A stretch of 64,000 nucleotides of DNA, taken from NCBI RefSeq assembly GCF_030272615.1, contig NC_081414.1:521858185-521922184 (forward strand), written 5' to 3'. A program made the position numbers and the translations under genes. A model generated the notes under the pieces. The model was not told the origin of the DNA. It searched no databases and was given only the letters and a program-made list of their open reading frames with translations. Positions within the stretch are counted from its first letter, which is position 1. Each line of letters starts with the position of its first letter. Source of the stretch: Cryptomeria japonica. Lineage: Eukaryota > Streptophyta > Pinopsida > Cupressales > Cupressaceae. Positions 46,055-57,205 of this stretch are shown here, piece after piece.

Positions 46055-46915
46055 ATGCCACTATGGGCAAGAAAGATGATTGAAGAAAATAATGTGGAAC
46101 TTGATGAAATCTTCAAAGAGAGTAAGAATTTAAGAAGTCAATCATGCTATGTTGCACTCATGACCGAGCCTACAAAATTTGAACAATCAAATGTTGAAGA
46201 GGCTTTAACATTTCAAGCTTGGAAAGATGCAATGATTGAGGAATACCAATCTATCTTAAAAAGTGATGTTTGGGATATTGTACCTAGGCCAAAAGACAAA
46301 TTAGTTGTCTCTTCAAAGTGGTTATTCAAAATCAAATATGCACCAAATGGTACTATTGAAAAACACAAAGCTAGATTCTTTGCCAGGGGGTTTTCTCAAA
46401 AGGCTGGAATTGATTACGAAGAGACATTTGCTCCAATTGCCCGATATACCTCTGTAAGAACCATTATTGCCATTGCAGTGTCTAAAGGGTGGAAAATACA
46501 TCAAATGGATATAAAGACCACATTTTTTAATGGTGTTATTGAGGAAGAAGTATATATAGAAAAACTTGAAGGCTTTGCTACACATGATAGAAACCTCTAT
46601 GTGTGTAAACTGAAGAAATCTCTCTACCACCTTAAGCAAGCTCCCAAAGCATGGTATGAAAGGATAGATAGTTATCTCTCCAAGCTAGGATATTCCAAAA
46701 ATGAAATAGATCCTAACATATACTTCAAAATATCGAATGGTGACATGTTAATACTTGTTCTCTATATTGATGACTTGTTGATAACAGGAGAAGATCATCT
46801 TATTGCAAAATGCAAACAAGATCTTATGGCTGAATTTGATATGAAGGATCTAGCTATTCTGCACTATTTTCTGGGTCTAGAAGTATGGAAAAAAGAGAGA
46901 ACTATATTTTCCTAA
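46055..46915 (+). pseudogene. Copia B reverse transcriptase
   Basis: An open stretch of 286 codons: AWKDAMIEEYQSILKSDVWD, SSKWLFKIKYAPNGTIEKHK, YEETFAPIARYTSVRTII, KIHQMDIKTTFFNGVIEEEV, LKQAPKAWYERID and LVLYIDDLLITGEDH. The YIDD catalytic box is intact. A frameshift at about 46912 cuts it from RNase H (IFLNQGKYTTSIL). Confidence 0.9.
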
Positions 46916-47709
46916 ATCAAGGAAAATACACCACTAGTATATTGACCAAATTTGGTATGATGGATTGTAAACCTTTATCCACTCCAATGGAAACAAATCT
47001 TCATAAGCTTAAAAGTGAAGCAGTAGATTCAAAACCTATAGATCCTACATACTATAGATAAATTATTGGATCTCTTATGTACTTGGTAAAATCTCACCCT
47101 AATATTTGTTATGCTACTAATGTGTTAAGTCATTTCATGTGCGAAATTAAGAAGATTCACCTAATGGATGCTAAGCATATTCTGAGATACTTGCATGGTA
47201 CTATTTGACTTGGCTTGAAGTATGAAAATGTTGAGATATAACTCCAAGGGTATTATGATTCTGACTGGGTAGGCAGCTCCATTGATCGTAAAATTACTAT
47301 GGGGTGTTGTTTCAGTCTTGGATCGGCTATGATATCCTAGTTTAGCAAGAAACAGTCAGCAGTTGCTCAATGTTCCAGTGAAGCTGAATATATGGTTGCC
47401 TCCATGGGAGCTCGTGAAGCAGTGTGGTTAAGGAAATTTCTAGTTGGACTATATGGGAAGCCCCTAAACCCCATAGTGATTCACTATGATAATCAAAGCT
47501 GCATCAAAATTTCTATAATTCCAATTTTTCATAATCAATCCAATCATATAGAAATCCTTTACCATTACATAAGAGATATGGTAGACAAAGATGCTATCAA
47601 ATTGGCCTACATCAACACTGAAGAGAAAAGTGTTGACATATTCACCAAACCTCTTGCAAACTTGAAAGTGGAGTACTTTAGAGGTAAACTTGGTATGAAT
47701 AAATTATAA
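46916..47709 (+). pseudogene. Copia B RNase H
   Basis: Reads NQGKYTTSILTKFGMMDCK, IIGSLMYLVKSHPNICYA, LMDAKHILRYLHGTI, YYDSDWVGSSIDRKITMG, then FSKKQSAVAQCSSEAEYMV and IHYDNQSCIKISIIPIFHNQ, HIEILYHYIRDMV and ADIFTKPL-like VDIFTKPLANLK. Stops at 47061 (TAA), 47207 (TGA), 47237 (TAA) and 47338 (TAG). The end is TAA at 47707. Confidence 0.9.
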
Positions 47710-48339
47710 TTGAAATTTCTAATATTGAATCTCAGTCATATGTAATTTGATATATTCATGAATATTTTGGATGCAATATTGCATTCGTGTGCTATGTCAT
47801 GAAAGGTGACAATATTTCATGTGATGTATGTGTAAGATCACTATTGTAAGGCAAAGATCTCAACAATAGCCTGATCTATTATCAAGATTGACTACATTAA
47901 GTTGTTGTCTCATAATGTGCTAGAAATCTTGATACTGAATTTGTTATGTTTGAGTTATTGATTTGTTGTCATTAAGTGGTATCCCAAAATGTGTTGGAGA
48001 TTATGATAACAATCATATCGTGATTGACTACATTAATTTACTGTCCCGAAATGTGTCAGATGTCATGATACTAAAATTAATACATTGAAGAACATAATAC
48101 CTATGATAATGACAATCTTACAGTTGTTACTAGGATCAAGGTTGTTATCTAATAGACTTCATGTAGTTGTTGTCCCAGAGTGTTGGATATTAGATAATCC
48201 ATATCTCCCTGAGATATGAAGTATTTCATTGGTAAGCATTATTGAGTGAATGTATATGCTCGTGACAAATGAATATATATCTAGAATGCTATTCCTTAAA
48301 CATAATTATGAAATTCAATCCTCTTTTTCTAAGAGGGAG
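47710..48339 (+). other. Copia B 3' untranslated region and polypurine tract
   Basis: Non-coding, with repeated GTTGTCYCRNAATGTGY phrases near 47900, 47970 and 48045. Ends with AAGAGGGAG (48331-48339), the polypurine tract abutting the LTR start TGTTAAGG. Confidence 0.8.
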
Positions 48340-49248
48340 TGTTAAGGATGTAGCCTCATTCGGATTGAAGTAAGCAATATATTATAAGTAAACTAATACA
48401 TATAAATATATACATATATATATATATACATACATATATATATCTATATATATATGTATGTATGTATATATATGTATATGTGTGTGTGTGTGTATGTATG
48501 TATCTATATATATGTATGTATATATATATATACATATATATACATATACATATATATAGATACATATATATATATATACATATATATAGATACATATATA
48601 TATAGATACATATATATACATATATATACATATATATAGATACATATATATATATATACACATATATATATATATATATATTAAATGAAAGTAACATTAA
48701 CATATTGTTGACTGCCATACGGTAGATCAATGACTGTTAATCATTGTATAATCTGATGAGTATCAAGACATGAAGTTGAATTCATGTTCGATATTACTAT
48801 CACCGAATTGTTATTGTTAAAGACGATGGTATCGAGCATGATAAATGATTCCATGTATAACAAATGATGATTGCTAATATATGTTGAAGTGTTATGGTTA
48901 TGTAGGGTCATGACCCTACGTGGCATAAAGCAATGTAGGGGTCATGCCCCTACATAGACATAACCCTTCACCAATATATATGCCCAATGATATCGATGCT
49001 TGCTGATAATATAATCAATAACTGTGGCAATTACATTATACAACAAGCAGTCGATAAAATCAGTTATCACCTTGAAAGTCTGTTCTTACTATATAGCATT
49101 ATTCCTATTGTATTCTCAGATCAAATCTGAGATTATCCTTATGAAAGAATATCTGAAGACTGTGATAAAATCTGAAAGTAAATATCAGATATACATTGAT
49201 ATTAAAAGACTATTGTTTTTCTCTATCACTGATCTATATTCCTTAACA
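48340..49248 (+). repeat. 3' LTR of copia B
   Basis: TGTTAAGGATGTAGCCTCAT to ATTCCTTAACA, 909 bp. It includes a TA-rich microsatellite (48400-48680) and two palindromes: GTAGGGTCATGACCCTAC (48902-48919) and TGTAGGGGTCATGCCCCTACA (48934-48954). This is the unrearranged version of the LTR. Confidence 0.95.
48400..48680. repeat. TA/GTAT compound microsatellite in the copia B LTR
   Basis: About 280 bp of TA, TACA, TAGA and TGTG runs. Tyr/Ile-rich ORFs on both strands are artefacts. Confidence 0.95.
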
Positions 49249-49253
49249 GTAAC

Positions 49254-49925
49254 CATAGGAGTACTTATCGGTTTAGAATCTCCCATACCAAATGTCTTCA
49301 ACAATTCCTTAGCATATTTAGTTTGATAGACAAAAATATCTTTGTCAATCTGAGTAATCTACAAACCTAAGAAAAATTTCATCTCACCAATCATAAACAT
49401 CTCAAATTCTTTCTCCATATTCTTAGAAAATTCTATGCATAACTTATCTTCACCTCCAAAAATAATGTCATCAACAAATACTTCAATAATTAGTATATCA
49501 TCATCAGTGATCTTATAATATAAATTATTGTCAGCACTGCCCTTATTAAAACCAAACTTCAAAAGATATTTATCTAGCCTAGCATACCAATCTCTAGGTT
49601 CTTGTTTCAATCCATATAAAGCTTTCCTTAACCTACAAACCATATTTGTGTCATCTAATAGTGAAAAACCATCAGTTTTCTCAATAGAAACTTCCTGATC
49701 AAGATCCCCATTTGAAAGTGCATATTTAACATCCATCTGATAAACCTGGTAGTTTTTATAAGCAACATAGGCAAGAAATAATCTTACATCTTCAATCCTA
49801 GCTACAGGTGCAAAAGTCTCTCCATAATCAATTCCTTCCTTATGAGAATATCCTTTACAAATCAATCTAGCCTTATTTTTAAAACCCATTTAGTTCCAAT
49901 TATATTTTTATTTTTAGGTCGGGGA
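49254..49925 (-). pseudogene. Outer copia reverse transcriptase
   Basis: Minus strand reads NKARLICKGYSHKEGIDYGE, TFAPVARIEDVRLFLAY, YQVYQMDVKYALSNGDLDQE, LKQEPRDWYARLDKYLLKFG, IIEVFVDDIIFGGED and EMKFFLGL, the copia RT blocks with an intact FVDD box. The expected AFLNG is ALSNG. Upstream (about 49890-49925) GTKWV is in another frame. A frame change near 49360 leads to SKPISTPM, where copia B inserted. Confidence 0.9.
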
Positions 49926-50491
49926 ACCAAGGTCCATGTATTATTTTTCTCAATCTGATCTAATTATTCTTCCATAGCTTTCAACCAATATTCATCTTTA
50001 CATACCTCAATTATTGATACCGGTTCAACTTGTGAAATTAAACATACCTCATTAGTTGTCAGTCTTCTTCTTTTCATCACTCCATTGCTCTTATCCCCAA
50101 TGATTTGATCTTCTAAATGATTCAATCTCACATACCAAGGAATCTTCTGACTTTATATTCCTCTTCCATGTCCTTCAATTACTATAGAATTCTCTGATAC
50201 TATTGGAGTAACTAGTTTTACACTTTGTTCCGCTAAAGGTACTATCAGTTTAGATATAATCATTTCCACTATCGATTCCTTCTCATTAAATCTGATTTGA
50301 CTTTTGTTAAGCTCATCTACTTTGACATTAGCACTCTCCACAATTCTCTGCAATCTCTTGTTATAACATCTATATGCTTTGCTTTCATTAGAATAACCAA
50401 GAAATATGCCTTTATCACATTTAAGATCAATTTCCCAATGATATCATCTCTTCTGATATAACATTTACTACCAAAATTCTTAAATACTTAA
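49926..50491 (-). pseudogene. Outer copia integrase-RT linker
   Basis: Fragments only: an open piece at 50153-50353 (RIVESANVKVDELNKSQIRF) and, near 50390, AYRCYNKRLQRIVES-like sequence and GYSNESKAYR, which follow copia integrase. Broken by several stops. Confidence 0.55.
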
Positions 50492-51008
50492 CTATAGGTG
50501 TATTGCCAAACCATATTCATAAGGTGTCTTACCAGTTTCTACTTTGATATGTACTCTGTTGAATGTATAAACTATTGTGCTTGTTGCTTCTCTCCAGTAG
50601 ATATGAGGTAGACTAGATTCCATCATCATTGTTCTAGTAGCATCCAAGATGTTCTTCCTTTCCACAACACCATTATGTTGAGGTGTCCAGGGAGTAGAAA
50701 ATTGTCTTCCTATACCATGCTTCTCAAAAAAGTTATTAAACTCCTCCACCATGATCTGATCTCAAAAATTTAATCTTCAATCCTATCTCAATTTCCACTT
50801 TAGCCTTCATGATTTTAAACTTTTCAAATGCTTCAGATTTTTCTTTTAGAAAAGTAACCCACATCATTCTAGAATAACCATCAATGATTAGCATGAAATA
50901 TCTATCACCTTTAAAAATTTTAACTTGAGTAGGGCCACATAAATCAGTATGAATAAGATCAAGAACATTAATTGATTTATCTTGTATACTCCTAAAAGAG
51001 GTTCTGAC
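50492..51008 (-). pseudogene. Outer copia integrase core
   Basis: Reads VLDLIHTDLCGPTQV, YFMLIIDGYSRMMWVTFLKE, IKFLRSDHGG, then after a one-base frameshift EFNNFFEKHGIGRQFSTPWT, PQHNGVVERKN, and SLPHIYWREATSTIVY. The catalytic Asp, Asp and Glu are all still present. Confidence 0.9.
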
Positions 51009-51720
51009 CTATTTACCCATTTGGCATTCTTTACATACGAGATTATAGGGCTTCATAATCTTAGGTATATCCCTAGCTGCCTTAGTTGAATTAATCTTCA
51101 CAATGCAATCAAAATTCACATGACACGTCCTTTTATGCCATATCCAACACTCATCAATCTGTGTAATCAAACATGTCTTCTCACTAGAGTTCAAATGAAA
51201 TATATTACCTTTTATCAGTGTACCGGTTGCAATCTCCAAGCTAGATCTATTAATGATTGTGTATTTTCCATCATTGAATTGTAATTGAAATCCCTTATCT
51301 ACCAATTGTCCTAAACTCAAAAGATTATGCCTTAAACCTTCAACACAATAAACATTGTCAGTATTTTTCTTACCATCCAATGATATAGTTCCTTTTCCTT
51401 TGATCATACATTCTTTGTCATCTCCAAATCTAACTAGACTTCCATCAAATTCTTGCAAAGATAGAAACTTCCCTTTATCTCTAGTCATATAATGTGAACA
51501 ACCATTGTCAATTACCCATTCATCCTTGTCTTCAATTTTAGCAAGAAGTGCCTTCTCTTTAGGTACATTCTCTTCCGATGCCAGATCATCTTCTTTGATA
51601 GCCAAGAACACCCATTCCTTCCCATTATCGAAACCACTAGCACAGTCTTCTACCTGTTCATCATCAAAATCAGTAATGCCTTCCTCATCTGCTATGTAGC
51701 CTGATTTGTCTTTGTTTTTC
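51009..51720 (-). pseudogene. Outer copia protease and pre-integrase domain
   Basis: WVIDNGCSHYMTRDKGKFLS is the protease active site (DNG in place of the usual DSG). It continues VRFGDDKECMIKGKGTISL, VYCVEGLRHNLLSLGQL, then CWIWHKRTCHVNFDCIVKI and CKECQMGK of the pre-integrase zinc region. Open for 201 codons (51009-51611). Confidence 0.9.
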
Positions 51721-52671
51721 TTGTACTTGTACTTATTCTAATATCCAAGGTTAGGTTTAAATGATCTTCTATCTCTTTCTTCAAATCTTGAATTCCTTTT
51801 AGGACAACTAGGTGCAAAATTACCAATCTTATTACATGCAAAACATTTAAAAGGCATTTTTCCTTCATACTTACTTCCTACCAGTATTTTAGGTATTCTT
51901 CTAGCATATAGTGCCTCAAATTTCTCAAACTCATCATATCTTCTAATTCCTTTGCATACAAATCTTTCCATTCTTGCTTACAGGTTGTAGATGTAGATGC
52001 ATGAAAAGAATATTCAAACTTCATAGCTCCAGAAGGTCCAAATTATTCAAGCTCAAAAGTAGATAGTGTCCCAACCAAAGTATCTATGTTGACAGATATA
52101 TTAGCCATTGTTCTCAACTCATTAATAGTATTAGACTTTATTTTATAAGCTAGTGGTAGAGCTCTCAGGACTTTAGAAACAATTTCATCTCTTCTTAGAG
52201 TTCCACCACAACATTGAATTCCCATAACAATCTCATTTGCCCTTTCCATGAATACACTAATCCTTTCATCTTCTTCCATCTTCAGGTTTTCATATCTCAC
52301 CTAGTGACCATCAGGTTTAGAAATTTTTCACCTTCATTAAGAGTCTCCAACTTATCCCATATAGATTTTCTAGATGATTTGTCGGTTAATCCCATTATTT
52401 TCTTATCAGAAAGTGCACATAAAAGGGCTTCTCTTTCTCTATAATCATTCTCAAGCTCCTTGTCCAAGTTTGTCGAAAGAGGATTGCTAGATCCTAGATA
52501 ATAAGGTTTGACACCATTTTGTTTGATCTCCTAAATCTCCTTGTTAAGATATCTTAGATGAGTCTCCATCTGAATCTTCCATAATGTGTATCTTTTTTCA
52601 TCAAGCCTCAGAATATCCCTCTGAAAGATAGCTCCATAAGAACTAGATGAACTTGAACTGCTAGATGCCAT
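51721..52671 (-). pseudogene. Outer copia gag
   Basis: The ATG at 52671 follows shortly after the primer site: MASSSSSSSSSYGAIFQRDI, FQ-RYTLWKIQMETHLRYL, a TAG in EI(*)EIKQNG, then LLCALSDKKIMGLTDKSSRK. A frameshift near 52300 leads into VRYENLKMEEDERISVFMER, IVSKVLRALPLAYKIK and FELE. After another break comes the zinc knuckle CFACNKIGNFAPSCPKRNS, whose His is replaced by Asn. Confidence 0.85.
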
Positions 52672-52711
52672 AGGATCTTCCTGAAGTGGTTAAGCTATCT
52701 ATAGAGAAGAC

Positions 52712-52729
52712 CAATGCTCTAATACCAAT
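52712..52729 (-). other. Primer binding site complement of outer copia
   Basis: CAATGCTCTAATACCAAT next to the LTR; its minus strand TTGGTATTAGAGC matches the tRNA-Met site with one change. Confidence 0.85.
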
Positions 52730-53172
52730 TGTTAGAAAGTTTAAATAACCAAAAGACAACTAAGAGGGGGGCTGAATTAGTTGTCATAGATTACCGGAAC
52801 TATTAGCAATTTTAAATTTAATACCAGAACCCAAAACAATGATCTCCATCTGCCAAGTCTCGAACATGATCACCAACAGCATCCTGGAACTGCACCAGAA
52901 GCTGTACCAACACCACTTATGCAATTCATCAAAGATCTTCATCAAAATCTGTATTGATGAAACCCTCACCAGAGCAAGAAACTAAGCTTCTAATAAAATA
53001 GGATAGCATCTGATCACCAAACCATACCGAAGCCTATCGGATCCAGATTAACTAGAAACCACTCAACCTACCAGGACCAGAAGGGTGTCGATAAAGCATC
53101 CAAACAGCTAGTGTTGGCATCAATGACAAAGCATCAATGCAATAGATAATCAATTCCACCAAGTGTCCAACA
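52730..53172 (-). repeat. 5' LTR of outer copia, with internal deletion
   Basis: TGTTAGAAAGTTTAAATAAC to CAAGTGTCCAACA. It matches the ends of 33463-34689 but lacks about 726 bp, with the junction at a CAAT shared by both breakpoints (33570-33573 and 34296-34299 in the intact LTR). A second gap of about 60 bp lies near 52990-53030. Confidence 0.9.
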
Positions 53173-53587
53173 AGTAGCCAATTGAGTTATCTCCCTAGGC
53201 TCTTTCGTATTCCCAATGTGCTGGCTAAAGTGCGATTAGGTCCTAGTCACCCAGTCTCCCTTTTTCCCCTACACATTTTGGTGAACCTGACGTGAATCCA
53301 ATCTTATTCAATTCTAATTTATGTTCTCAGATCTAAGTGTTATTTCTATTTAAAAATTCAAATTTACATTTACAAATTTCAATTCCTTCCAAATTTCAAA
53401 ATTTAGAGGTTAATTTTATTAAAACCCTAATTTTTCAATTCAAAATTGAACTTTTGGATAGCTTAATTTGGATCATTAATTTCATCTATGATTTAGGAAC
53501 ACATTGCACTCATAAATTTCATTTTCTAAATCAACATTTAGAGTGCTTGCATTGGTTAAAATTGAACATTTCCATCTATTCTTCATG
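53173..53587. other. Flank of outer copia, resembling an LTR end and leader
   Basis: TTTTCCCCTACACATTTTGGTGAACCTGACGTGAA at 53260-53294 looks like an LTR end (ACACA) plus a primer site (TGGTGAACCTGACGTG). If so, 33463-53172 inserted in the LTR of a plus-strand element whose leader is the AT-rich 53295-53587. No coding sequence. Confidence 0.4.
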
Positions 53588-54989
53588 TGTTTGAAGATTG
53601 TATTGATGAAGTATAGTGTTTTCATTGATGTCAATAGCAACCGGCAATGAAGATGTAATACAACCGGTAGTGATACAGTAAAGCAATCAGTAGTGAAGTA
53701 GTGTTGGAAACTGGTATTACTATTGAGGTAGAGAGATCAACTGGTAACCCTAACTCGTTGATAAGCTAAACCCTAACCGATAGAGCCTGGAGAATCAGTA
53801 GTGTTGTTCTATGATTAAATCACGAGTGAAGATGAAGATGTCATGTATGCATGATGCATGTGATGAGTTTCAAAGTGGTTTTGGCGCATAGAAATAATAG
53901 CTTTATCTTGGGAATGAACAAATTCATAGCATGAACTGAATAACACATGATGAGTTACAAGATCCAATGTGCAGTGATCAAGGAGTGATCCAGGAGTGGT
54001 CAAAGTTGTCTTGAACAATGTGAGGTTGATTGCTATGTAATCTAACGGTCATGTTTGAACCGATATGTTTGTAATCTCTATGACATCTTACATTTTGTGT
54101 TCTATTACCGACCTATTGTATTTGTATTTAAGGTCGATGAAGTTGTTTGTAAATTGTGTTGGCAAATTAGGCTTAGTGTGAGTTGTTTTTGTCGAACTAG
54201 AAGGAGTATCTGCAGAATGTTGTGAAGGTAGATAGGAGCATAAAAGGATCCAATTATGCATAGTAGTGCTATTACCAGATCAGCAAGACCCTATTGTTCT
54301 ATAACCAACATAATAGTTAAATCCCCTAGCTGGGTAAGCTTTAACAAGCTTCTTGTTTAAATTCTCTAACCAGGTGATCCATTAGCTTGGGTTTCAAATC
54401 CTCTACTAAGGTTACCTTTTATAGGGTATTGTAGTCAATCCCTTAACTGGGTGGTCCCTAACCGGATCTATTCTTAAAAAGACCATTTTGTGAAGCTTCT
54501 AACAAGGCTTGGCTCCTAACAGGGAGAACTTCAAAAGAGTTCAGAATACTTGTGGGTATTCATCCCCACCGTGGTTGTTCCCATTTGGATTTCCACATGA
54601 AAAATCATTGTGTCAAGTGGTGAATGATTTTGTGTGTGCTTTTGATATGGTTAATATGTTTAACTAGTAAATCCACTAAGACATGTTTAGATGACCAAAA
54701 GTAATTTGAAATGAGCTATTACTGATGTTAGTAAAGTGGTTTGATGTTTTGGTTAAAAGGTATTTGAGTTTCAGATCTGTTACACTATATCATTTATATT
54801 TTAGTCAACTGATAAAGTTTGACAGTGCAGTTCCAGTTTTAGATATAGAGTCTAAATTGGTTAAGTTAGCTTATGTTTTGCAAGTTGTTTCTGAGTTTGA
54901 TGAAGATTAGTATATTTTCTATCTACTGATTCACCCCCCCCTCCCCTCTCAGTAGTAGAATAGATCATTATTGTTTCATCATATTATCA
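53588..54989 (+). repeat. 5' LTR of copia C
   Basis: The proposed start TGTTTGAAGATTGTATTGATG parallels the E1 LTR start. It ends CATCATATTATCA two bases before the primer site TGGTATCAGAG at 54992. Contains CCACCGTGGTTGTTCCCATTTGG and GATTCACCCCCCCCTCCCC. The start is less certain because no second LTR is visible. Confidence 0.7.
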
Positions 54990-55059
54990 ATTGGTATCAG
55001 AGTTGTCCAGATCCTCTTGTGTTTAAGCTTGATAGCTTGAGGAAAAGCTCTAGGAGAAC

Positions 55060-56060
55060 ATGATGAAGAAAGAAGGTCTAAAGTTCAATAGAGAAAACTA
55101 TAGAATCTAGAGTGATATGATGAAAATTTATATCAAGAGTCTAGGAAGCCAATACTGGGAACATGTTATTAATAAATATAACTTGCCTAGCGGGATTGTG
55201 AAAAATTATAAAAAGGAGCAACAACAAAATAATCAAGCTTTGGAGGCCATCATTAGTTCCCTGTCTGATTCTGAATATGTTGATGTTCATGGATTGGAGA
55301 CTGCATATGAAGTATGGAAGAAACTAGAAGAGATCTATAGTTGTGATTAGCATGTTAAGATTACCAAGGAAGAGAGTTTAAGAGGAAAATTTGATGATAT
55401 GTGGATGACTGAAGGTGAAAATATTCAACAGTATGGTCAAAGGATCAAAGAGATAGTCAGTGAAATTAAGAGTGCTGGACGTCTAGTGGAGGACACCACT
55501 GTGGTTAGCAAGGTGTTGAGAACCCTTCTACCGGTCTACGCTATCCGAGTTGCAGCCATTCAGGAACCCAAATCTATTGATAAATCAAAGGTAACTCTTG
55601 ACTTTATCAGTGGTAAACTAACTCCTTTTGAATTAAATGGTTATGATGAAAGTATTCAAAAATCAGAATCTGCATTCAGAGCCTCAATTTGAACCCCAGC
55701 AGTAAGGGAAAGTAGAGAAGTGAGCTATAGTCATGAATATAGATCCAACAGAGAGGTAGATGATGAAGATGGTCTGATTGACCTTGAATAATTGTTGGCT
55801 AAGCAGTTACCCAGGGTACCAATAAGTACAAATGTAAATTACCATTGATGTGTTTTGCATGTAACTGGATTGGACATATTGTTGCTAACTATCCAAATGG
55901 AGACAATGAGGATAAATGTGAGAAGTTTAGGAAGTATAAAGGCAAAGGTAAATGGAATTGTCTCATTACAGTAGATGGAGGAATTATAGATGAAGAATCT
56001 AAGGAAGATGCAAATGAGGACATTGTCTTTGTTTCTATTAAAGAAGAGATATCATATTAG
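55060..56060 (+). pseudogene. Copia C gag
   Basis: Starts MMKKEGLKFNRENYRI, then TAG where Trp is expected. It continues MMKIYIKSLGSQYWEHVI, ALEAIISSLSDSEYVDVHGL, AYEVWKKLEEIYSCD, then TAG, then KEESLRGKFDDMWMTEGENI, IVSEIKSAGRLVEDTTVVSK and VTLDFISGKLTPFELNGYDE. These are the copia Gag (UBN2-type) blocks. A TGA, a TAA and a frameshift near 55850 precede the zinc knuckle CFACNWIGHIVANYPNGDNE, where the final Cys is Tyr. Confidence 0.85.
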
Positions 56061-56063
56061 AAG

Positions 56064-56368
56064 GCGTAAGTCTATCACATGGATAGTTATGATGACTAGA
56101 TTATAGACAATGTTTGTTCATACCACATGACCGGTAATTGGAGTAAGTTTCTTACTTTGAATTAATTTGATAGAGGTTTTGTGAGATTTGGCAATGACTC
56201 ACCATGCATGGTGAAAGGAAAAGGTACCATCTCTCTTAGAGGTAAGAGCAGTGTAGATGATGTCTATTGGGTTGAAGGATTGAAACACTATTTTTTGAGT
56301 GTTGCACAACTCAATGATAGAGGTTACCCACTGGAATTCAAGAATTAAATGTGCAAGATCCATGGAAG
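56064..56368 (+). pseudogene. Copia C protease start, cut by insertion
   Basis: Reads CSYHMTGNWSKFLTLN, FVRFGNDSPCMVKGKGTISL, VDDVYWVEGLKHYFLSVAQL and NDRGYPLEFKN, then stops at 56368 where TGTTGCCCCC begins. The catalytic Asp region just before has TAG stops. Confidence 0.85.
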
Positions 56369-56969
56369 TGTTGCCCCCATATTTTGCCTACATAAAATTT
56401 GAGCTTCAAATCGGTCTCAGTGTTGAGTAAAGATCCAATAGTTGTTTTTGCGTAAATAGTGAACATGCAATCCAAGGTCCTTACTAGTCAGAATATGAAA
56501 AATGGAATAATTTTTAAAATTATCACAAATTGAGGGAAATCTCTTGATAGTCAGGATCTAAACATCATTTTATATCACATGTCCAACTTTCACCTAAACC
56601 CAGTTCATACTTTGTCATATTTTAAACTTTCAATTTTTCGTGTCTGTTGCTGCCAAACGACTAAAAAATCTCATTTAAGGCTTTGTCAAAAGACATAAAT
56701 AATTGTGCAGATTTATTTTCCTACCATTGATGTGTGTTTCAAATTTTAGGACCTAACTCCCTACCGTTTGAAAGTTATGCCATTTTTCTCCAGCCAAAGC
56801 ATTACATTTAAAATATTTAAATTATTTCTCAAATGATAATTTAATATTTTAAATTATTTTATTATGTTTGGTCACTTGCAATGAGAAAATTGACTTCAGT
56901 CATCAGTGGCATTCTTTCTTGATCCATTTTCAGTGAAAAATGGTTTCCAATGTGTAAAGGATGGCTTGC

Positions 56970-57205
56970 TCAACCAGAAGGTTAGAAATGCTCAGTTTTT
57001 GAGCTTTCCTAACCTCATTTCTTAACCATTTTGTCAAGAAGGTTAGAAATGCTCACTTTTTGGGCATTTCTAACCTATCAAAAAAAAGGTTAGGAATGCT
57101 CAAAAATTGAGCATTTCTAACCTCATTTCTTAACCTTGCGGGCCCCACTTTATCAAGAAGGTTAGAAATGCTTAGTTTTTTAGCATTCTTAACCTCATTA
57201 AAAAA
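56970..57205. repeat. Array of hairpin-forming GGTTAGAAATGCTCA units
   Basis: Four to five units of about 60 bp, each pairing GGTTAGAAATGCTCA with a TGAGCATTTCTAACC-like arm. The best is at 57088-57122 (16-bp arms, AAA loop, one mismatch). The 3' LTR has the same set at 63258-63490. Confidence 0.85.

Larger units (their letters stand above)
42543..49248 (+). mobile_element. Ty1/copia retrotransposon B, near-complete but dead
   Basis: LTRs at 42543-43715 and 48340-49248, perfect target duplication GTAAC (42538-42542 and 49249-49253), tRNA-Met primer site, gag, protease, integrase, RT, RNase H, polypurine tract. Stops are a mix of TAA, TAG and TGA with several frameshifts. Inserted in the same outer copia as E3, so both are younger than it. 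Confidence 0.95.
33463..53172 (-). mobile_element. Ty1/copia retrotransposon (outer, minus strand) with two nested elements
   Basis: On the minus strand: 5' LTR at 52730-53172, primer site complement, gag, protease, integrase, RT, RNase H, polypurine tract, 3' LTR at 33463-34689. Flanks are AGAAG (33458-33462) and AGTAG (53173-53177), one mismatch from a 5-bp target duplication. E3 (35667-42442) and copia B (42543-49248) sit only 100 bp apart inside its RT/RNase H region. The C-rich TTCACCCCCC block in its LTR links it to the LTR family of E1, E3 and copia C. Confidence 0.9.
53588..56368 (+). mobile_element. Ty1/copia retrotransposon C, 5' part only
   Basis: A 5' LTR, tRNA-Met primer site, gag and the start of the protease, then a cut at 56368 by the large LTR element. 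The remainder of pol is not in the window; it should reappear beyond 64000. The LTR has the same TTCACC(C)n...CTCAGTA block as E1 and E3. Confidence 0.85.

Noticed and set aside
48356-48730. Tyr/Ile-rich ORFs on both strands
   Set aside because: Microsatellite artefacts in the copia B 3' LTR.
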